Shown here piece by piece: positions 35,636-45,093 of a DNA stretch of 64,000 nt (position 1 is the first letter of the stretch; each line of letters opens with the position of its first letter). Location: assembly GCA_028287235.1 (NCBI GenBank), contig JAQBQB010000010.1, positions 310,001 to 374,000 on the forward strand, in the 5' to 3' direction. The position numbers and the translations under genes were made by a program. Source of the DNA: Gemmatimonadota bacterium. GTDB taxonomy: Bacteria; Gemmatimonadota; Gemmatimonadetes; Gemmatimonadales; Gemmatimonadaceae. The notes under the pieces were generated by a model. It saw only the letters and a list, made by a program, of their open reading frames with translations. It was not told the DNA's origin and made no database searches.

Positions 35636-36129
35636 ATGCGAGCGGCGCCGAGTCGTACGTGCTGTGCGAGCTGGCGGGCACGACGTACGCGCTGCGCAGC
35701 GACGACATCGAACAACTCGAAATGGTGGGACAGCTCACTCCCGTGCCGAACGCGCCGGCGTTCGTCGACGGCGTGACGTCGGTGCGCGGCCGCGTGATTC
35801 CCGCCATCAGTCTCCGCGCGCGCTTCGGCTTCGAGCGTCAGCCGCACGATCTCCGCAGCCGACTGGTGATCGTACGCGCCGAGGGGCGCGCCGTAGGCCT
35901 GATCGTCGACAACGCACGTGAGTTCGCGGCCATTCCGGAGGCCACGATTCATCCGCCGCCCGACGGGCTCTCCGAGCTGAGCAGCCGCTATCTCCGCGGC
36001 ATGGCGCAGCTCGGCGAGCGATTGGTGCTCATTCTCGACGTCGCTGAACTGTTGCGCGTCACGGAGGCGCCGTCTCCGTCGCTCGCCGCGGCCGCGCTTT
36101 CCGCCGAAATTCTACCGTCGATCGTATAA
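35626..36129 (+). CDS. cheW: CheW adaptor protein
   Basis: A 167-residue CheW-like SH3-pair protein that docks CheA to receptors. Tracts seen: [52 protein letters not shown] and [21 protein letters not shown]. It begins 10 bases before the end of cheA, giving strict co-translation, and the MCP gene follows 17 bases behind. One adaptor only is seen in the cluster. Confidence 0.94.
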   Translation: MGVNASGAESYVLCELAGTTYALRSDDIEQLEMVGQLTPVPNAPAFVDGVTSVRGRVIPAISLRARFGFERQPHDLRSRLVIVRAEGRAVGLIVDNAREFAAIPEATIHPPPDGLSELSSRYLRGMAQLGERLVLILDVAELLRVTEAPSPSLAAAALSAEILPSIV

Positions 36130-36146
36130 CGACTCGAGGATCCAGC

Positions 36147-38192
36147 ATGCGCAACCCATTCGGAAAATCCAACGGCTCGGCGAACGGCAGTGCGGTGATG
36201 CACGCCGACGCCGGACGCATCGCCTCGACCGCCAACACCGTCGCCGATCAATGTGCCGCGATCATGCGCGGCAGCGAAGCGCAGATGTCCGTCATCGAGA
36301 GCGCGATCGTCACGGCGACCGAGGTGTCGCATTCGCTCCGCCAGACGGCCGACCAAGCCGACTCGGTCTCGACGTCGGGCGAAGAGCTCGCGTCGTCGGT
36401 CAACGAGCTCGCCGCGTCGATCGAGCAGATCGCGGCCGGCACGACGAGCCTCGCGACGTCCATCGCCGAAACGGCCGCGTCGGTCGAGGAGTCGAGTCGG
36501 TCGATCAACACAGTCGCCGGCACGGCGCGCACGATGAGCACCGCGGCGAACGAGGTCGCGACGGGCATGGTCGAGATGACGTCGTCGGTCCAGGAGGTGA
36601 CGCGCGAGGGTGAATCGCTCGCCACGTCAGTCGTGCAGGTCGCGTCGGCGGTGGAGCAGATGGCGCGCTCGATCGACGCCGTGCGCGGAAATGCCGACGA
36701 GCTCGCGGCTGCCGCGGAGGAAACGTCGGGCTCGATCAACAGCATGGCGGCGTCGATCGAGCAAGTCGGCGCGAGCGCCGAGAACATGGCGGGGCTCATC
36801 GAGGAGGTTGCCACCTCGATCGAGGAGACCGCGCGCTCGGTCGACAGCGTCGCGCAGAACGCCGAAACGATCACGAAGTCCATCGACAACGCCGCGACCA
36901 CCGCCACCGAGCTCGATCGCTCGATCCGCGGCGCGGCGCTCATCGTCGGCGAAGCGAACGACATCGCCAAGCGCGTGGCGCGCGACGCGGAAGAAGGCGG
37001 CCAGGCCGTCGACCGCTCGATCGAAGGGCTGTCGCGCGTGCGCGAATCCATGGCGCAGTCGGCGGTGGTCGTGAAGGAAGTCGGCAAGCGCGCCGAAGAC
37101 ATCACGACGATCGTCGACACCATCAACCTCATCGCGGAACGGACCAACCTCCTCTCGCTGAATGCGTCGATCGAAGCGGCGCGCGCCGGTGAAGCCGGCC
37201 GCGGCTTCGCCGTCGTCGCCGAGGAGATCCGCAACCTCGCCGACCGCTCGGCCAAGGCGACGGCGGACATCGCCGCGATCATCAAGGCGTTGCAGAACGT
37301 GGTGCAGGAAGCGGTGTCGTCGTCGTCGGAGGGACAGCGCGTCGCCGAGGAGAGCGGCCGGTTGGCTGCCGACGGCGCGGCGGGCCTGCGCCGCATTCTG
37401 GCCGGCATCGCGCAGACGTCGACCAAGGTGGAGCAGATCGCGCGGGCCAGCGACGAGCAGTTGGCGGCGGGGCAGAACGTCGTCACGGTCATCACCGCGG
37501 CGGCGAACCAGGCCAAGCAGGTTTCCGCCGGCACCGCCGAACAGTCGAAGGCGCTGCAGGGATTGGTGCGGACGACCGCACAGATGCGAGCTGTCGCACA
37601 ACAGGTGACCCAGGCGATGAACGACCAGGGCCGGTCCTCGCGCGAGATCATCAAGGCGGGCCAGAACAGCGCGAGCCTCGCCGGCCAGGTGCGCCGCGCG
37701 ATGAACGAGCAGGCCTCGTCGGCGACGCAGATCAGCGGCGCGATCGACTCGGTGCGGCGTGGCTCGTTGGCCACGGCGCGCGCGCTGGCCGAGCAGGCGA
37801 CGGCGGGCGAACAGATCAGCGCCGGCGCGGCGGGACTCACGAAGATGATCGCCACCGTCAGCTCGGCGATGGCCGAGCAGGCCACTGCGATGTCGCAGAT
37901 CTCCGCGGCCACCGACACGATTCGACGGCAGACCGATCAGACGAACAAGGGCATGGCCGAGCAGTCCCGCGCCGCGGGAGACCTGACCACCGCCACGCGC
38001 AACATCGCCACGCAGGTGGTGCTCATCACCCGCGCCAACAAGGAGCAGTCCGAGGCGACGGCCTCGCTCGCGCAGAGCCTCAGCGAAGCGCAGCGGCTGG
38101 GACTGAGCGCTGCACAGGGCGCGCGTGACACGGGGCTACTGACGCAACAGCTGGCGGAGCGCGCACGGTCGCTCGGACAGGGCGCAAGCTGA
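36147..38192 (+). CDS. Cytoplasmic methyl-accepting chemotaxis protein (no ligand domain)
   Basis: A 681-residue receptor that is predicted coiled coil from end to end. The signalling tip [35 protein letters not shown] is at about 330-370, with Gln/Glu-rich methylation-type helices on both sides. There is no membrane helix, no signal peptide and no ligand-binding domain, as in the soluble Frz receptor of Myxococcus (known family analogy). Both flanks are unusually long and Ser/Ala-rich, with many repeated SIEQIA- and SVEES-like heptads. It must receive input through partners; the PAS-HEAT protein immediately downstream is a candidate. Confidence 0.93.
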   Translation: MRNPFGKSNGSANGSAVMHADAGRIASTANTVADQCAAIMRGSEAQMSVIESAIVTATEVSHSLRQTADQADSVSTSGEELASSVNELAASIEQIAAGTTSLATSIAETAASVEESSRSINTVAGTARTMSTAANEVATGMVEMTSSVQEVTREGESLATSVVQVASAVEQMARSIDAVRGNADELAAAAEETSGSINSMAASIEQVGASAENMAGLIEEVATSIEETARSVDSVAQNAETITKSIDNAATTATELDRSIRGAALIVGEANDIAKRVARDAEEGGQAVDRSIEGLSRVRESMAQSAVVVKEVGKRAEDITTIVDTINLIAERTNLLSLNASIEAARAGEAGRGFAVVAEEIRNLADRSAKATADIAAIIKALQNVVQEAVSSSSEGQRVAEESGRLAADGAAGLRRILAGIAQTSTKVEQIARASDEQLAAGQNVVTVITAAANQAKQVSAGTAEQSKALQGLVRTTAQMRAVAQQVTQAMNDQGRSSREIIKAGQNSASLAGQVRRAMNEQASSATQISGAIDSVRRGSLATARALAEQATAGEQISAGAAGLTKMIATVSSAMAEQATAMSQISAATDTIRRQTDQTNKGMAEQSRAAGDLTTATRNIATQVVLITRANKEQSEATASLAQSLSEAQRLGLSAAQGARDTGLLTQQLAERARSLGQGAS

Positions 38193-38199
38193 GACGTTC

Positions 38200-40935
38200 G
38201 TGATGCGCCGCCCCCAATCCGTTGGAGTGTTCACCACCGATCGCGCGCTCGTGGTGCAGTCGTGGGACGCGTGGATCGCGCAAGCGACCGGCATCCCCGA
38301 GTCCGCGGCGGCAGGACAGCCGCTGTCGCATCTGTATCCCGAGCTCGCCGAGCGCGGCTTGTTGGCGCGGCTGCGTCGCGTGGCCGAGGGCTCCGGCGTG
38401 GACGTGCTCGCGCCGGCGTTTCACAAGTATCTGCTTCCCTGCCCGCCGCGCGACCGCACGTCCCGCTTCGAGCGGATGCGCCAGCACGTGACCATGGCGC
38501 CGCTGCGGAATCACGACGGCGTCGCCGGCGTGATCGTGACGATCGAGGACGTCACCGAGCGCTTCGACCGCGAGCGCCGGCTCGCCGCCGATCTCGACAG
38601 TCACGACGAAAGCGTTCGCCTGCGCGCCGCGAAGTCGCTCGCCGCGGGTGGCGAATCGCCGGCCCTCCTCGCCAACGCGCTCACCGACGCGAGCTGGCGC
38701 GTGCGCCGCGTCGCGGCCGAGGCCATGGCCGAGGGCGGCGGCCGCGAAGTTACTGAAACGCTCATCGAGGCGCTTCGCGAGCATCACCGCAATCCGGCGC
38801 TGCTCAACGCGGCGCTCACCGCGCTCACGCGGAGCCGCGCGGACGTCGTCTCGATGGTCGTTCCGCTGCTCGACACGCACGACGCCGAAGTTCGCACGTA
38901 CGCCGCCCTGGCGCTCGGGTTGATGGACGACTCGCGCGCCGTGCCCGCGCTGATCGCCCATCTCGGCGACGACGACGTCAATGTGCGTTTCCACGTCATC
39001 GAAGCCCTGGGGCGCATCGGAGACCGCGACGCGGCGGACGCGATCGCGACCGTCGCCGAGTCGGGCGATTTCTTTCTTGCGTTCGCGGCGCTCGACGCGC
39101 TTGCCGCCATCGGCGAGCCGCACGTCGCTGCCCGGCTCCTGCCGCTCCTCGACGACGAGATGCTCCTACCGGCGACTGCCGCCTGCCTCGGCGCGATCGG
39201 CGCGGAAGACGTTGCCATTCCGCTCGCGCGCCTCACGGCGGATGACAGAATCCCGGTCGCGCCCATCGCCCTCGCGCTCGCCGACGTGCACGACCGCATG
39301 GAATCGGAGTTCGGCGAAGGCGCGCTCATTGCCGACTTCGCGCGCAGCGTGATGACGGCCGATTCGGCCCGTTTCATGATCGCGGCGCTGCCGGACGCGA
39401 GCGTCGAAGAGCTGCGCGGGCTGGTGATCGTGCTGTCCTGGTTGCCCTTCGAGGGCATCGATCGCGCGCTCGCGCAGTTGCTCACCCACGATGCCGTGCG
39501 GTCAATCGTGGCCGACCGAATCGCCGGGCGGGGCGTTGCCGCCGCCGCGCACATCGAGGAAGCCGCGCGCGACGCGGCGGACGACGTGCGCAAAGCCGCG
39601 GCCTTCGCGCTCGGCCGCATCGGCTGCAGCGCGTCCGTCCCCACGCTCGTCGCGTGGTTGCACGAACACGAGCCCGACGTCGTCATCGCCGTGGCTGGCG
39701 CACTCGGTGCGATTGGCGACCGCCGCGCGTTTACTCCGCTGCTCGCCGTGCTGGATCATCCCGAAGCGGCGGTGCGCCAAGCTGCCGTCTCGGCGCTCAA
39801 CTCGATCGGCCACCCGCAGATGGAGATGACCGTCGCCGGCCGCTTGAGCGATGACTCGCCGCGCGTACGCGAGTCGGCGGCGCGGATCGCCGGCTACTTC
39901 GGCTATGCCTCGTGTCTCCGTCGGATGGTCGAGCTGTGCGACGATCCCGACCCGGTCGTGCGCCGCGCATGTGTGGAGTCGCTCGCGAACTACGATCAAC
40001 GGCCCGCGTGGTCCAAGATCCACGAGACCGTCACATCCGATTCGGACGCCACCGTGCGCGCCGCCGCGACGCGTGCGCTTGGACAATCGGCGTCGGACGA
40101 TTCGCTGCGCACGCTCGTGACCGCGGCGCGCGACCCCAACCTCTGGGTGCGCTATTTTGCCGCCCGCGCGATGAGCCGCCGCGGCACCGCACATGCCGAT
40201 GTCCTCACCGCGCTGGCCGAGTGCGCCACGCGCGATCAAGCCGTACCCGTGCGCATCGCGGCGATCGAAGCGCTCGGCGCATTGCGCGCGTCCACGATGC
40301 TCTGCGTGCTGCTCCCCCTCGTGCGCGATCCCGAGACCGGCGTCGCGTGCGCGACGATCGCCACGCTCGGCGACTTCGACACCGGGGAAACGCGTGCCGC
40401 GCTCGCCTTTGCCTTGAGTGAAGACGAAGTGGCGCGGCAGCGCGCGGCGCTCGACGCGGTGGGCCGACAGCGCGCCGAGCACGCGGTCGACGCGGTCCAG
40501 GCGATCGCGCGAGCGACGCGTGACTCGGTGTTGCGCGCGCATGCCGTGCAGACGCTCGCGGCGATCGGCAACACGGCAGCCATTCATGCGCTCACCACGT
40601 TGGGCACCGACCGGCGCCTGCGCGAGCTCGTCGTCGCGGCACTCGCCGGCCTGACCGAAGAGCAGGTCCCCGCGCTGCGAGACGAGATGACGACCGCTGT
40701 CGAGACCGTGCGCGAGCTGGTGGTCGAAGCATTTGGCCGAATGAAGCATTCGGCCGCGGGCCGCTGTCTGGCGGGTGCGCTCGACGATCCGTCGGCGGCC
40801 GTTCGTCTCGCCGCCGCGCGCGCCCTCGGCCGGCTCGACCTCCGCGATGCCCGATCGCAGCTCGCCGCGCTGGCGCGCACCGACGAGAGCCCGGCGGTAC
40901 GCCTGGCCGCACGAGACGCTCTGGCGAGAGGCTGA
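38200..40935 (+). CDS. PAS-HEAT repeat protein of chemosensory cluster
   Basis: A 911-residue soluble protein. Residues about 5-125 are a PAS-like domain (GVFTTDRALVVQSWDAWIAQATG; GVIVTIEDVTERFDRERRL). The rest, about 780 residues, is more than twenty HEAT/PBS-lyase-type repeats such as VRLRAAKSLAAGG, VRRVAAEAMAEGG and VRQAAVSALNSIG, forming a superhelical scaffold. The PAS closely resembles that of the histidine kinase at 43924. It starts at GTG 38200 (ATG 38203 is equally possible), 7 bases behind the MCP gene, and overlaps cheR by one base. It is probably a sensory scaffold linking inputs to the MCP; function not established. Confidence 0.88.
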   Translation: MMRRPQSVGVFTTDRALVVQSWDAWIAQATGIPESAAAGQPLSHLYPELAERGLLARLRRVAEGSGVDVLAPAFHKYLLPCPPRDRTSRFERMRQHVTMAPLRNHDGVAGVIVTIEDVTERFDRERRLAADLDSHDESVRLRAAKSLAAGGESPALLANALTDASWRVRRVAAEAMAEGGGREVTETLIEALREHHRNPALLNAALTALTRSRADVVSMVVPLLDTHDAEVRTYAALALGLMDDSRAVPALIAHLGDDDVNVRFHVIEALGRIGDRDAADAIATVAESGDFFLAFAALDALAAIGEPHVAARLLPLLDDEMLLPATAACLGAIGAEDVAIPLARLTADDRIPVAPIALALADVHDRMESEFGEGALIADFARSVMTADSARFMIAALPDASVEELRGLVIVLSWLPFEGIDRALAQLLTHDAVRSIVADRIAGRGVAAAAHIEEAARDAADDVRKAAAFALGRIGCSASVPTLVAWLHEHEPDVVIAVAGALGAIGDRRAFTPLLAVLDHPEAAVRQAAVSALNSIGHPQMEMTVAGRLSDDSPRVRESAARIAGYFGYASCLRRMVELCDDPDPVVRRACVESLANYDQRPAWSKIHETVTSDSDATVRAAATRALGQSASDDSLRTLVTAARDPNLWVRYFAARAMSRRGTAHADVLTALAECATRDQAVPVRIAAIEALGALRASTMLCVLLPLVRDPETGVACATIATLGDFDTGETRAALAFALSEDEVARQRAALDAVGRQRAEHAVDAVQAIARATRDSVLRAHAVQTLAAIGNTAAIHALTTLGTDRRLRELVVAALAGLTEEQVPALRDEMTTAVETVRELVVEAFGRMKHSAAGRCLAGALDDPSAAVRLAAARALGRLDLRDARSQLAALARTDESPAVRLAARDALARG

Positions 40936-41879
40936 TGGCCGGCGGCGGCGGAGACAGGATGCAATCGCTCGGCTATGGCACCGAGCTTTTCTCGCTGGCC
41001 GACGCGCCGTACGCGCTGCTGCGCGATCTCATCGCGCAGCACACTGGTGTGTTGTTCGACGAATCGAAGCGCGGACTCATGGCCGACAAGCTCTCGGAGC
41101 TCGTCACCGCGAACGGCCTGACGTCCTTTCTCGATTACTACTACCTGCTGCGCTACGACGACCAGGCCGACGCGCACTGGTCGGCGCTGATGAATCGCCT
41201 CGCGGTGCCCGAGACATTTTTTTGGCGGCAGCCCGATCAGGTTCATGCGTTGGCCAACGTCGTGGCACCCGCGCATTTCACCAACCATCCGCGCCGGCCC
41301 CTGCGCATCTGGAGCGCCGCATGCTGCACCGGCGAGGAGCCGGTGAGCATCGCGATCGCGCTGGCCGAGGCAGGCCTGCTCAACAAGTATCCGATCGAGA
41401 TCCTCGCGACCGACGGCAGCGCCGCGATGGTCGAGCGCGCCCGGAACGGACTGTATGGCGACCGGTCGTTTCGACAGCTGCCCGAGGCGCTCAAGGCGAG
41501 GTACTTCCAGCCCGACGGCGACCGGTGGCGCCCGATCGAGCGCGTGCATCGCGGCATCCACTGGGGCGTGGTCAATCTCGCGCGCGCCGCGGAGATGGAG
41601 CCCTTCGCCACGGCCGACGTGATTTTCTGCCGGAACGTCTTCATCTACTTCTCCGATGACGCCATTCGCCGTACCGTGCGCGTCTTCTCGGAGCACATGC
41701 CGCACGATGGCTACCTTTTCCTCGGTGCGTCGGAGTCGTTGACGCGGCTGAACGTCGACCTCGAGCTGGCGGAGATCGGCAACGCATTCGCATACGTGAA
41801 AGAAGGACGGCGCCAGATCGCGGAGCAGGCGCGAACGTCGGCATTCCAGGCAACGGTTGCGCGCGACGCAGCCCCTTAG
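40935..41879 (+). CDS. cheR: Chemotaxis methyltransferase CheR
   Basis: A 314-residue CheR: small helical N-domain (LLRDLIAQHTGVLFDESKRGLMADKLSEL), a VPETFFWRQPDQ motif, and a SAM-binding domain (RIWSAACCTGEEPVSIAIALAE; DVIFCRNVFIYFSDDAIRRTV; LFLGASESL). It methylates Glu side chains of the receptor. The ATG at 40935 shares one base with the preceding TGA. No TPR or other extra domain is present. Confidence 0.95.
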   Translation: MAGGGGDRMQSLGYGTELFSLADAPYALLRDLIAQHTGVLFDESKRGLMADKLSELVTANGLTSFLDYYYLLRYDDQADAHWSALMNRLAVPETFFWRQPDQVHALANVVAPAHFTNHPRRPLRIWSAACCTGEEPVSIAIALAEAGLLNKYPIEILATDGSAAMVERARNGLYGDRSFRQLPEALKARYFQPDGDRWRPIERVHRGIHWGVVNLARAAEMEPFATADVIFCRNVFIYFSDDAIRRTVRVFSEHMPHDGYLFLGASESLTRLNVDLELAEIGNAFAYVKEGRRQIAEQARTSAFQATVARDAAP

Positions 41880-41891
41880 CGGCATGACTAC

Positions 41892-42950
41892 ATGACTCGG
41901 TTGATTCGCGTGCTCGTCGTCGACGACTCCGCCTTCGTGCGAAAGATCGTCACGCAAATGTTGTCTCGAAGTCCGTTCATCGAAGTCGTCGGCTCGGCGC
42001 GCGACGGCGGCGAGGCGCTCGAGATGTGCGAGCGGCTCCGCCCCGACGTCGTGACGCTCGACCTGGTGATGCCCGGCATCGACGGCCTCGAGTTCCTGCG
42101 GCGACAGATGGCGACCCACCCCATTCCAGTGGTGGTCTGCAGCATCAGCCACGAATCTGGCGCCGCCGCGCTCGAGGCGTTCGAGCTCGGGGCTGTGGAG
42201 TTCGTGCAGAAGCCGACGGCGCTGGCTACCGATCGCGTGTTCGAGATCGCCGAAGAGCTGCTAGCGAAGGTCAAGGCGGCCGCGGCGGTGAACATGCCCG
42301 CACGCGGGCCCGACGAGACCACGGCGCCGGTCGCCGCGCCGCGCGCCAAAGCGGGCGCCGCCCCGCCCGTCGTCGCCGGCCAGACCGACATCGTGGTCAT
42401 CGGAATCTCCACCGGCGGCCCGCAAGCGCTTCGCCACGTCATCCCCCGCTTTGCCGCCGACTTTCCCGTGCCCATCGCGGTCGTGCTGCACATGCCCGTT
42501 GGCTACACCGAGATGTATGCGCAGCGGTTGAACGACATCTCGGGGCTGGACGTGGTGGAGGCGCACGATGGCGATTTGATCAGGCCCGGGGCTATGTTTC
42601 TCGCTCCGGCGGGCCGCCACTTGGCGTTCGCGCGGGCCGGCGATGGAGCTGTCCATGCACATCTCGATCTACGGCCGTTCGACACGCCGCACCGGCCCGC
42701 GGTCGACGTGCTCTTTCGTTCCGCCGCGGAGGTTTACGGATCCCGCGTGCTCGGCGTCGTGATGACGGGCATGGGAACCGACGGGCTCGTGGGGGCGGCG
42801 CACATCAAGGCAAAGGGAGGACGTATTCTGACGGAAGCCGAATCGTCATGCGTCGTGTACGGCATGCCCCGCGCAGTCGTCGAGGCATGTCTCAGCGATC
42901 GCGTCGCCACGCTCAACGACATGGCGTCGAGCATCATGGAGATGGTCTGA
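41892..42950 (+). CDS. cheB: Chemotaxis methylesterase/glutamine deamidase CheB
   Basis: A 352-residue CheB: receiver domain (VLVVDDSAFVRK, Asp57 in LDLVMPG, EFVQKPT) and C-terminal esterase (VIGISTGGPQALRHVIP with the catalytic Ser, LHMPVGYTEMYAQRLN with His, GVVMTGMGTDG with Asp). Phosphorylation by CheA activates demethylation of the receptor. It lies 12 bases behind cheR and one base ahead of the second cheY. Confidence 0.96.
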   Translation: MTRLIRVLVVDDSAFVRKIVTQMLSRSPFIEVVGSARDGGEALEMCERLRPDVVTLDLVMPGIDGLEFLRRQMATHPIPVVVCSISHESGAAALEAFELGAVEFVQKPTALATDRVFEIAEELLAKVKAAAAVNMPARGPDETTAPVAAPRAKAGAAPPVVAGQTDIVVIGISTGGPQALRHVIPRFAADFPVPIAVVLHMPVGYTEMYAQRLNDISGLDVVEAHDGDLIRPGAMFLAPAGRHLAFARAGDGAVHAHLDLRPFDTPHRPAVDVLFRSAAEVYGSRVLGVVMTGMGTDGLVGAAHIKAKGGRILTEAESSCVVYGMPRAVVEACLSDRVATLNDMASSIMEMV

Positions 42951-42951
42951 C

Positions 42952-43317
42952 ATGGCGAAGATCATGATCGTCGACGACTCGGCCTACGCCCGTCGGGTGC
43001 ATCGCGCCATCCTCGAACGCGCCGGCCACGTCGTCGTCGAAGCTGCGACCGGCACCAGCGCCATCGAGTCGTTCTCGCTCGACCATCCCGACGCCGTGCT
43101 CCTGGACCTGTCGATGGAGGACATCGGCGGGCTCGACGTGCTGCGCACGCTTCGGGAGCTCGACCCGGCGGCGCGGGTGATCGTCGTCAGCGCGGACGTT
43201 CAGCGGAGCACGGAACAGGCGGCGCTCACCGGCGGGGCGCAGCGTTTTCTCGCGAAACCGGCCGGCGCCGACCAGCTCGTGGCCGCGGTGACCCAAGTTC
43301 TGGCACTGGTCCAGTGA
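42952..43317 (+). CDS. Second CheY-like response regulator
   Basis: A 121-residue receiver: IMIVDDSAYARR, phospho-acceptor Asp52 in LLDLSMEDIGG, and a Lys in RFLAKPAG. The Pro that normally follows the acceptor loop (MP) is replaced by Glu (MED), which is unusual and could alter phosphotransfer or dephosphorylation. It overlaps the CheC gene (GTGA). Confidence 0.92.
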   Translation: MAKIMIVDDSAYARRVHRAILERAGHVVVEAATGTSAIESFSLDHPDAVLLDLSMEDIGGLDVLRTLRELDPAARVIVVSADVQRSTEQAALTGGAQRFLAKPAGADQLVAAVTQVLALVQ

Positions 43318-43922
43318 ACCTCGACGAGTTCGAGACCGACGCGCTGGCGGAGCTATTCAACGTCGGACTGCATCGCGCGGCTGCATCGCTGTCGGAGATC
43401 ACCGGCCAGCGCATCGGCGTCGACATGCCGCGGCTGGTGATCTGTCCGATCACCGAGATCGAGGTGGAGCTCACCGGACTCCTCGGGGGTGAGATCGCCA
43501 CCGTGCATCAAATGTTCGGCGGGGCCGTGGCCGGCGACGCCGTGCTCCTGCTCGAACAGGACAAGGCCGCCGCCCTCGCCAAGCTCATGACCGCCGGCGA
43601 AGCGGGCCTCGGCGGACGGCTCGACCAGTCGGCGCGCGAAGTGCTCGCCGAGATCGGCAACATCGTCCTTGGAGCCTGCCTGAGCGGCTTCGGCGACATG
43701 CTGCAAACACCCGTCTCCTTCTCGGTGCCGCGCATTCACATCGAGTCGCTCAAGAACATCCTGCGCTCCCTCCGCATCGATTCCGAGGAAGTGCAGTACG
43801 CAGTCATCGCCGCCACACAGTTCCGGATGAGCGAGCTCGCGGTCGACGGCTATCTCGTCGTCGCCGTCGGCGCCAAATCGCTCGCCCGCATCTCGCAAGT
43901 GCTCGCCGATCGGATTCCTTGA
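43314..43922 (+). CDS. cheC: CheC-like phosphatase
   Basis: A 202-residue CheC. Two active-site stretches with conserved Glu and Asn are seen: ELFNVGLHRAAASLSEIT near the N-terminus and AEIGNIVLGACLSGFGDML in the middle, so both sites look intact. CheC removes phosphate from CheY-P. No CheD gene, its usual activator, occurs in the cluster. The GTG start lies within the stop of the second cheY, so the phosphatase is co-translated with its probable substrate. Confidence 0.93.
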   Translation: MNLDEFETDALAELFNVGLHRAAASLSEITGQRIGVDMPRLVICPITEIEVELTGLLGGEIATVHQMFGGAVAGDAVLLLEQDKAAALAKLMTAGEAGLGGRLDQSAREVLAEIGNIVLGACLSGFGDMLQTPVSFSVPRIHIESLKNILRSLRIDSEEVQYAVIAATQFRMSELAVDGYLVVAVGAKSLARISQVLADRIP

Positions 43923-43923
43923 G

Positions 43924-45075
43924 ATGAGCGAGCGTCGGATCCGCTTCAGCGACGCGCAAGCGCCGATGCTGCGCGAGATCGGCGATGTGCTCGACGTGGG
44001 CGTGCTCAGCGTCGACGAAGCGCTCGTGATCACCGGCTGGAATCGCTGGCTCGAGACGGCCACCGGCAAGCGCGCCGCCGGCGTCATCGGCAAACCGCTG
44101 GCCGTCGTCGAGCCCAATCTTCGGCCGGCGGCTCGCAACGCATTCGAGCAGGCGGTGCACGGCTCGACCGTGGTCCTGTCGCACCGGCTCCATGGCTACC
44201 TGCTCGACATCCCGCCCGCGAGCGGCATCGACGGCTTTCGGCGCATGCAGCAGAGCGTACGGATTCTGCCGCTGCACTCGGATGACGGCGCGACGCGCGG
44301 CGCCGTGGCCATCATCCAGGACGTCACCGAGCGTGTGGTCCGCGAGGAGGAGCTCCGCGTGGCGATGGAGGCCGCGCAGTCGGCCAACCAGGCGAAATCG
44401 AGCTTTCTCGCCGCCATGAGCCACGAGCTCCGAACGCCGATCGGCGCCATGTCGGGCTACGCCGATCTGCTGGGCGACGGTATCTTCGGGCCGGTATCCG
44501 ACACGCAGCGCGCGCAGCTCGTGAGGATCAAGACCGTGGGCCGACACCTCCTCGACATCGTCGAGGAGATTCTCGCCTTCGCGCGCATCGAAGCGGGCCG
44601 CGAGGAAGCGCACCTCGCCGACGCTGACGCGGTCGCCATCGCGCGCGAAGCGCTGGTCGCCGTCGAGCCGCTCGTCGGCAGGAAGGGACTCGGGCTTCGG
44701 GCGGACTTGCCGTCGTCGCCGATCCACATGCGCACCGACGCGGTCAAGGTGCGCCAGATCCTGATCAACCTCCTCGGCAACGCGGTGAAGTTCACCGACG
44801 CGGGGCAAATCTCGGTGCGCGTGTGCGCCGCGCCCGACGGCGCGACGGTCGACTTCGTCATCGCCGACACCGGCCCTGGAATTTCCGAGTCCGACATTCG
44901 GCGAATCTTCGAGCCCTTCGTCCAGGCGAGCGGATCGTTCGCGCGCACGCACGAGGGCACCGGCCTCGGGCTGTCGGTGAGTCGCAAGCTCGCACGGCTG
45001 CTCGGCGGAGACATCTCGGTCACGAGCAAAACGGGCACCGGCTCCGTGTTCACGGCGAGCCTCCCGGCGCGCTGA
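43924..45075 (+). CDS. PAS sensor histidine kinase, last gene of chemosensory cluster
   Basis: A 383-residue kinase: PAS (about 15-135, with VLSVDEALVITGWNRWLETATG and VAIIQDVTERV), HisKA with His167 (SHELRTPIGAMSGYADLLGDG), and ATPase (NLLGNAVKF, DTGPGIS, GTGLGLSVSRKLARLLGG). It starts one base after the CheC stop. Its PAS resembles the one in the PAS-HEAT protein and its core matches the other kinases of the window. It may cross-talk with the cluster's stand-alone receivers. It converges on the PQQ-type gene. Confidence 0.92.
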   Translation: MSERRIRFSDAQAPMLREIGDVLDVGVLSVDEALVITGWNRWLETATGKRAAGVIGKPLAVVEPNLRPAARNAFEQAVHGSTVVLSHRLHGYLLDIPPASGIDGFRRMQQSVRILPLHSDDGATRGAVAIIQDVTERVVREEELRVAMEAAQSANQAKSSFLAAMSHELRTPIGAMSGYADLLGDGIFGPVSDTQRAQLVRIKTVGRHLLDIVEEILAFARIEAGREEAHLADADAVAIAREALVAVEPLVGRKGLGLRADLPSSPIHMRTDAVKVRQILINLLGNAVKFTDAGQISVRVCAAPDGATVDFVIADTGPGISESDIRRIFEPFVQASGSFARTHEGTGLGLSVSRKLARLLGGDISVTSKTGTGSVFTASLPAR

Positions 45076-45093
45076 CGGCAGCCGCCCCGGCGA

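Noticed and set aside
36248-37918. 556-codon Ala/Ser-rich open frame antisense to the MCP gene
   Set aside because: Mirror of the repetitive coiled-coil coding sequence; no motif.
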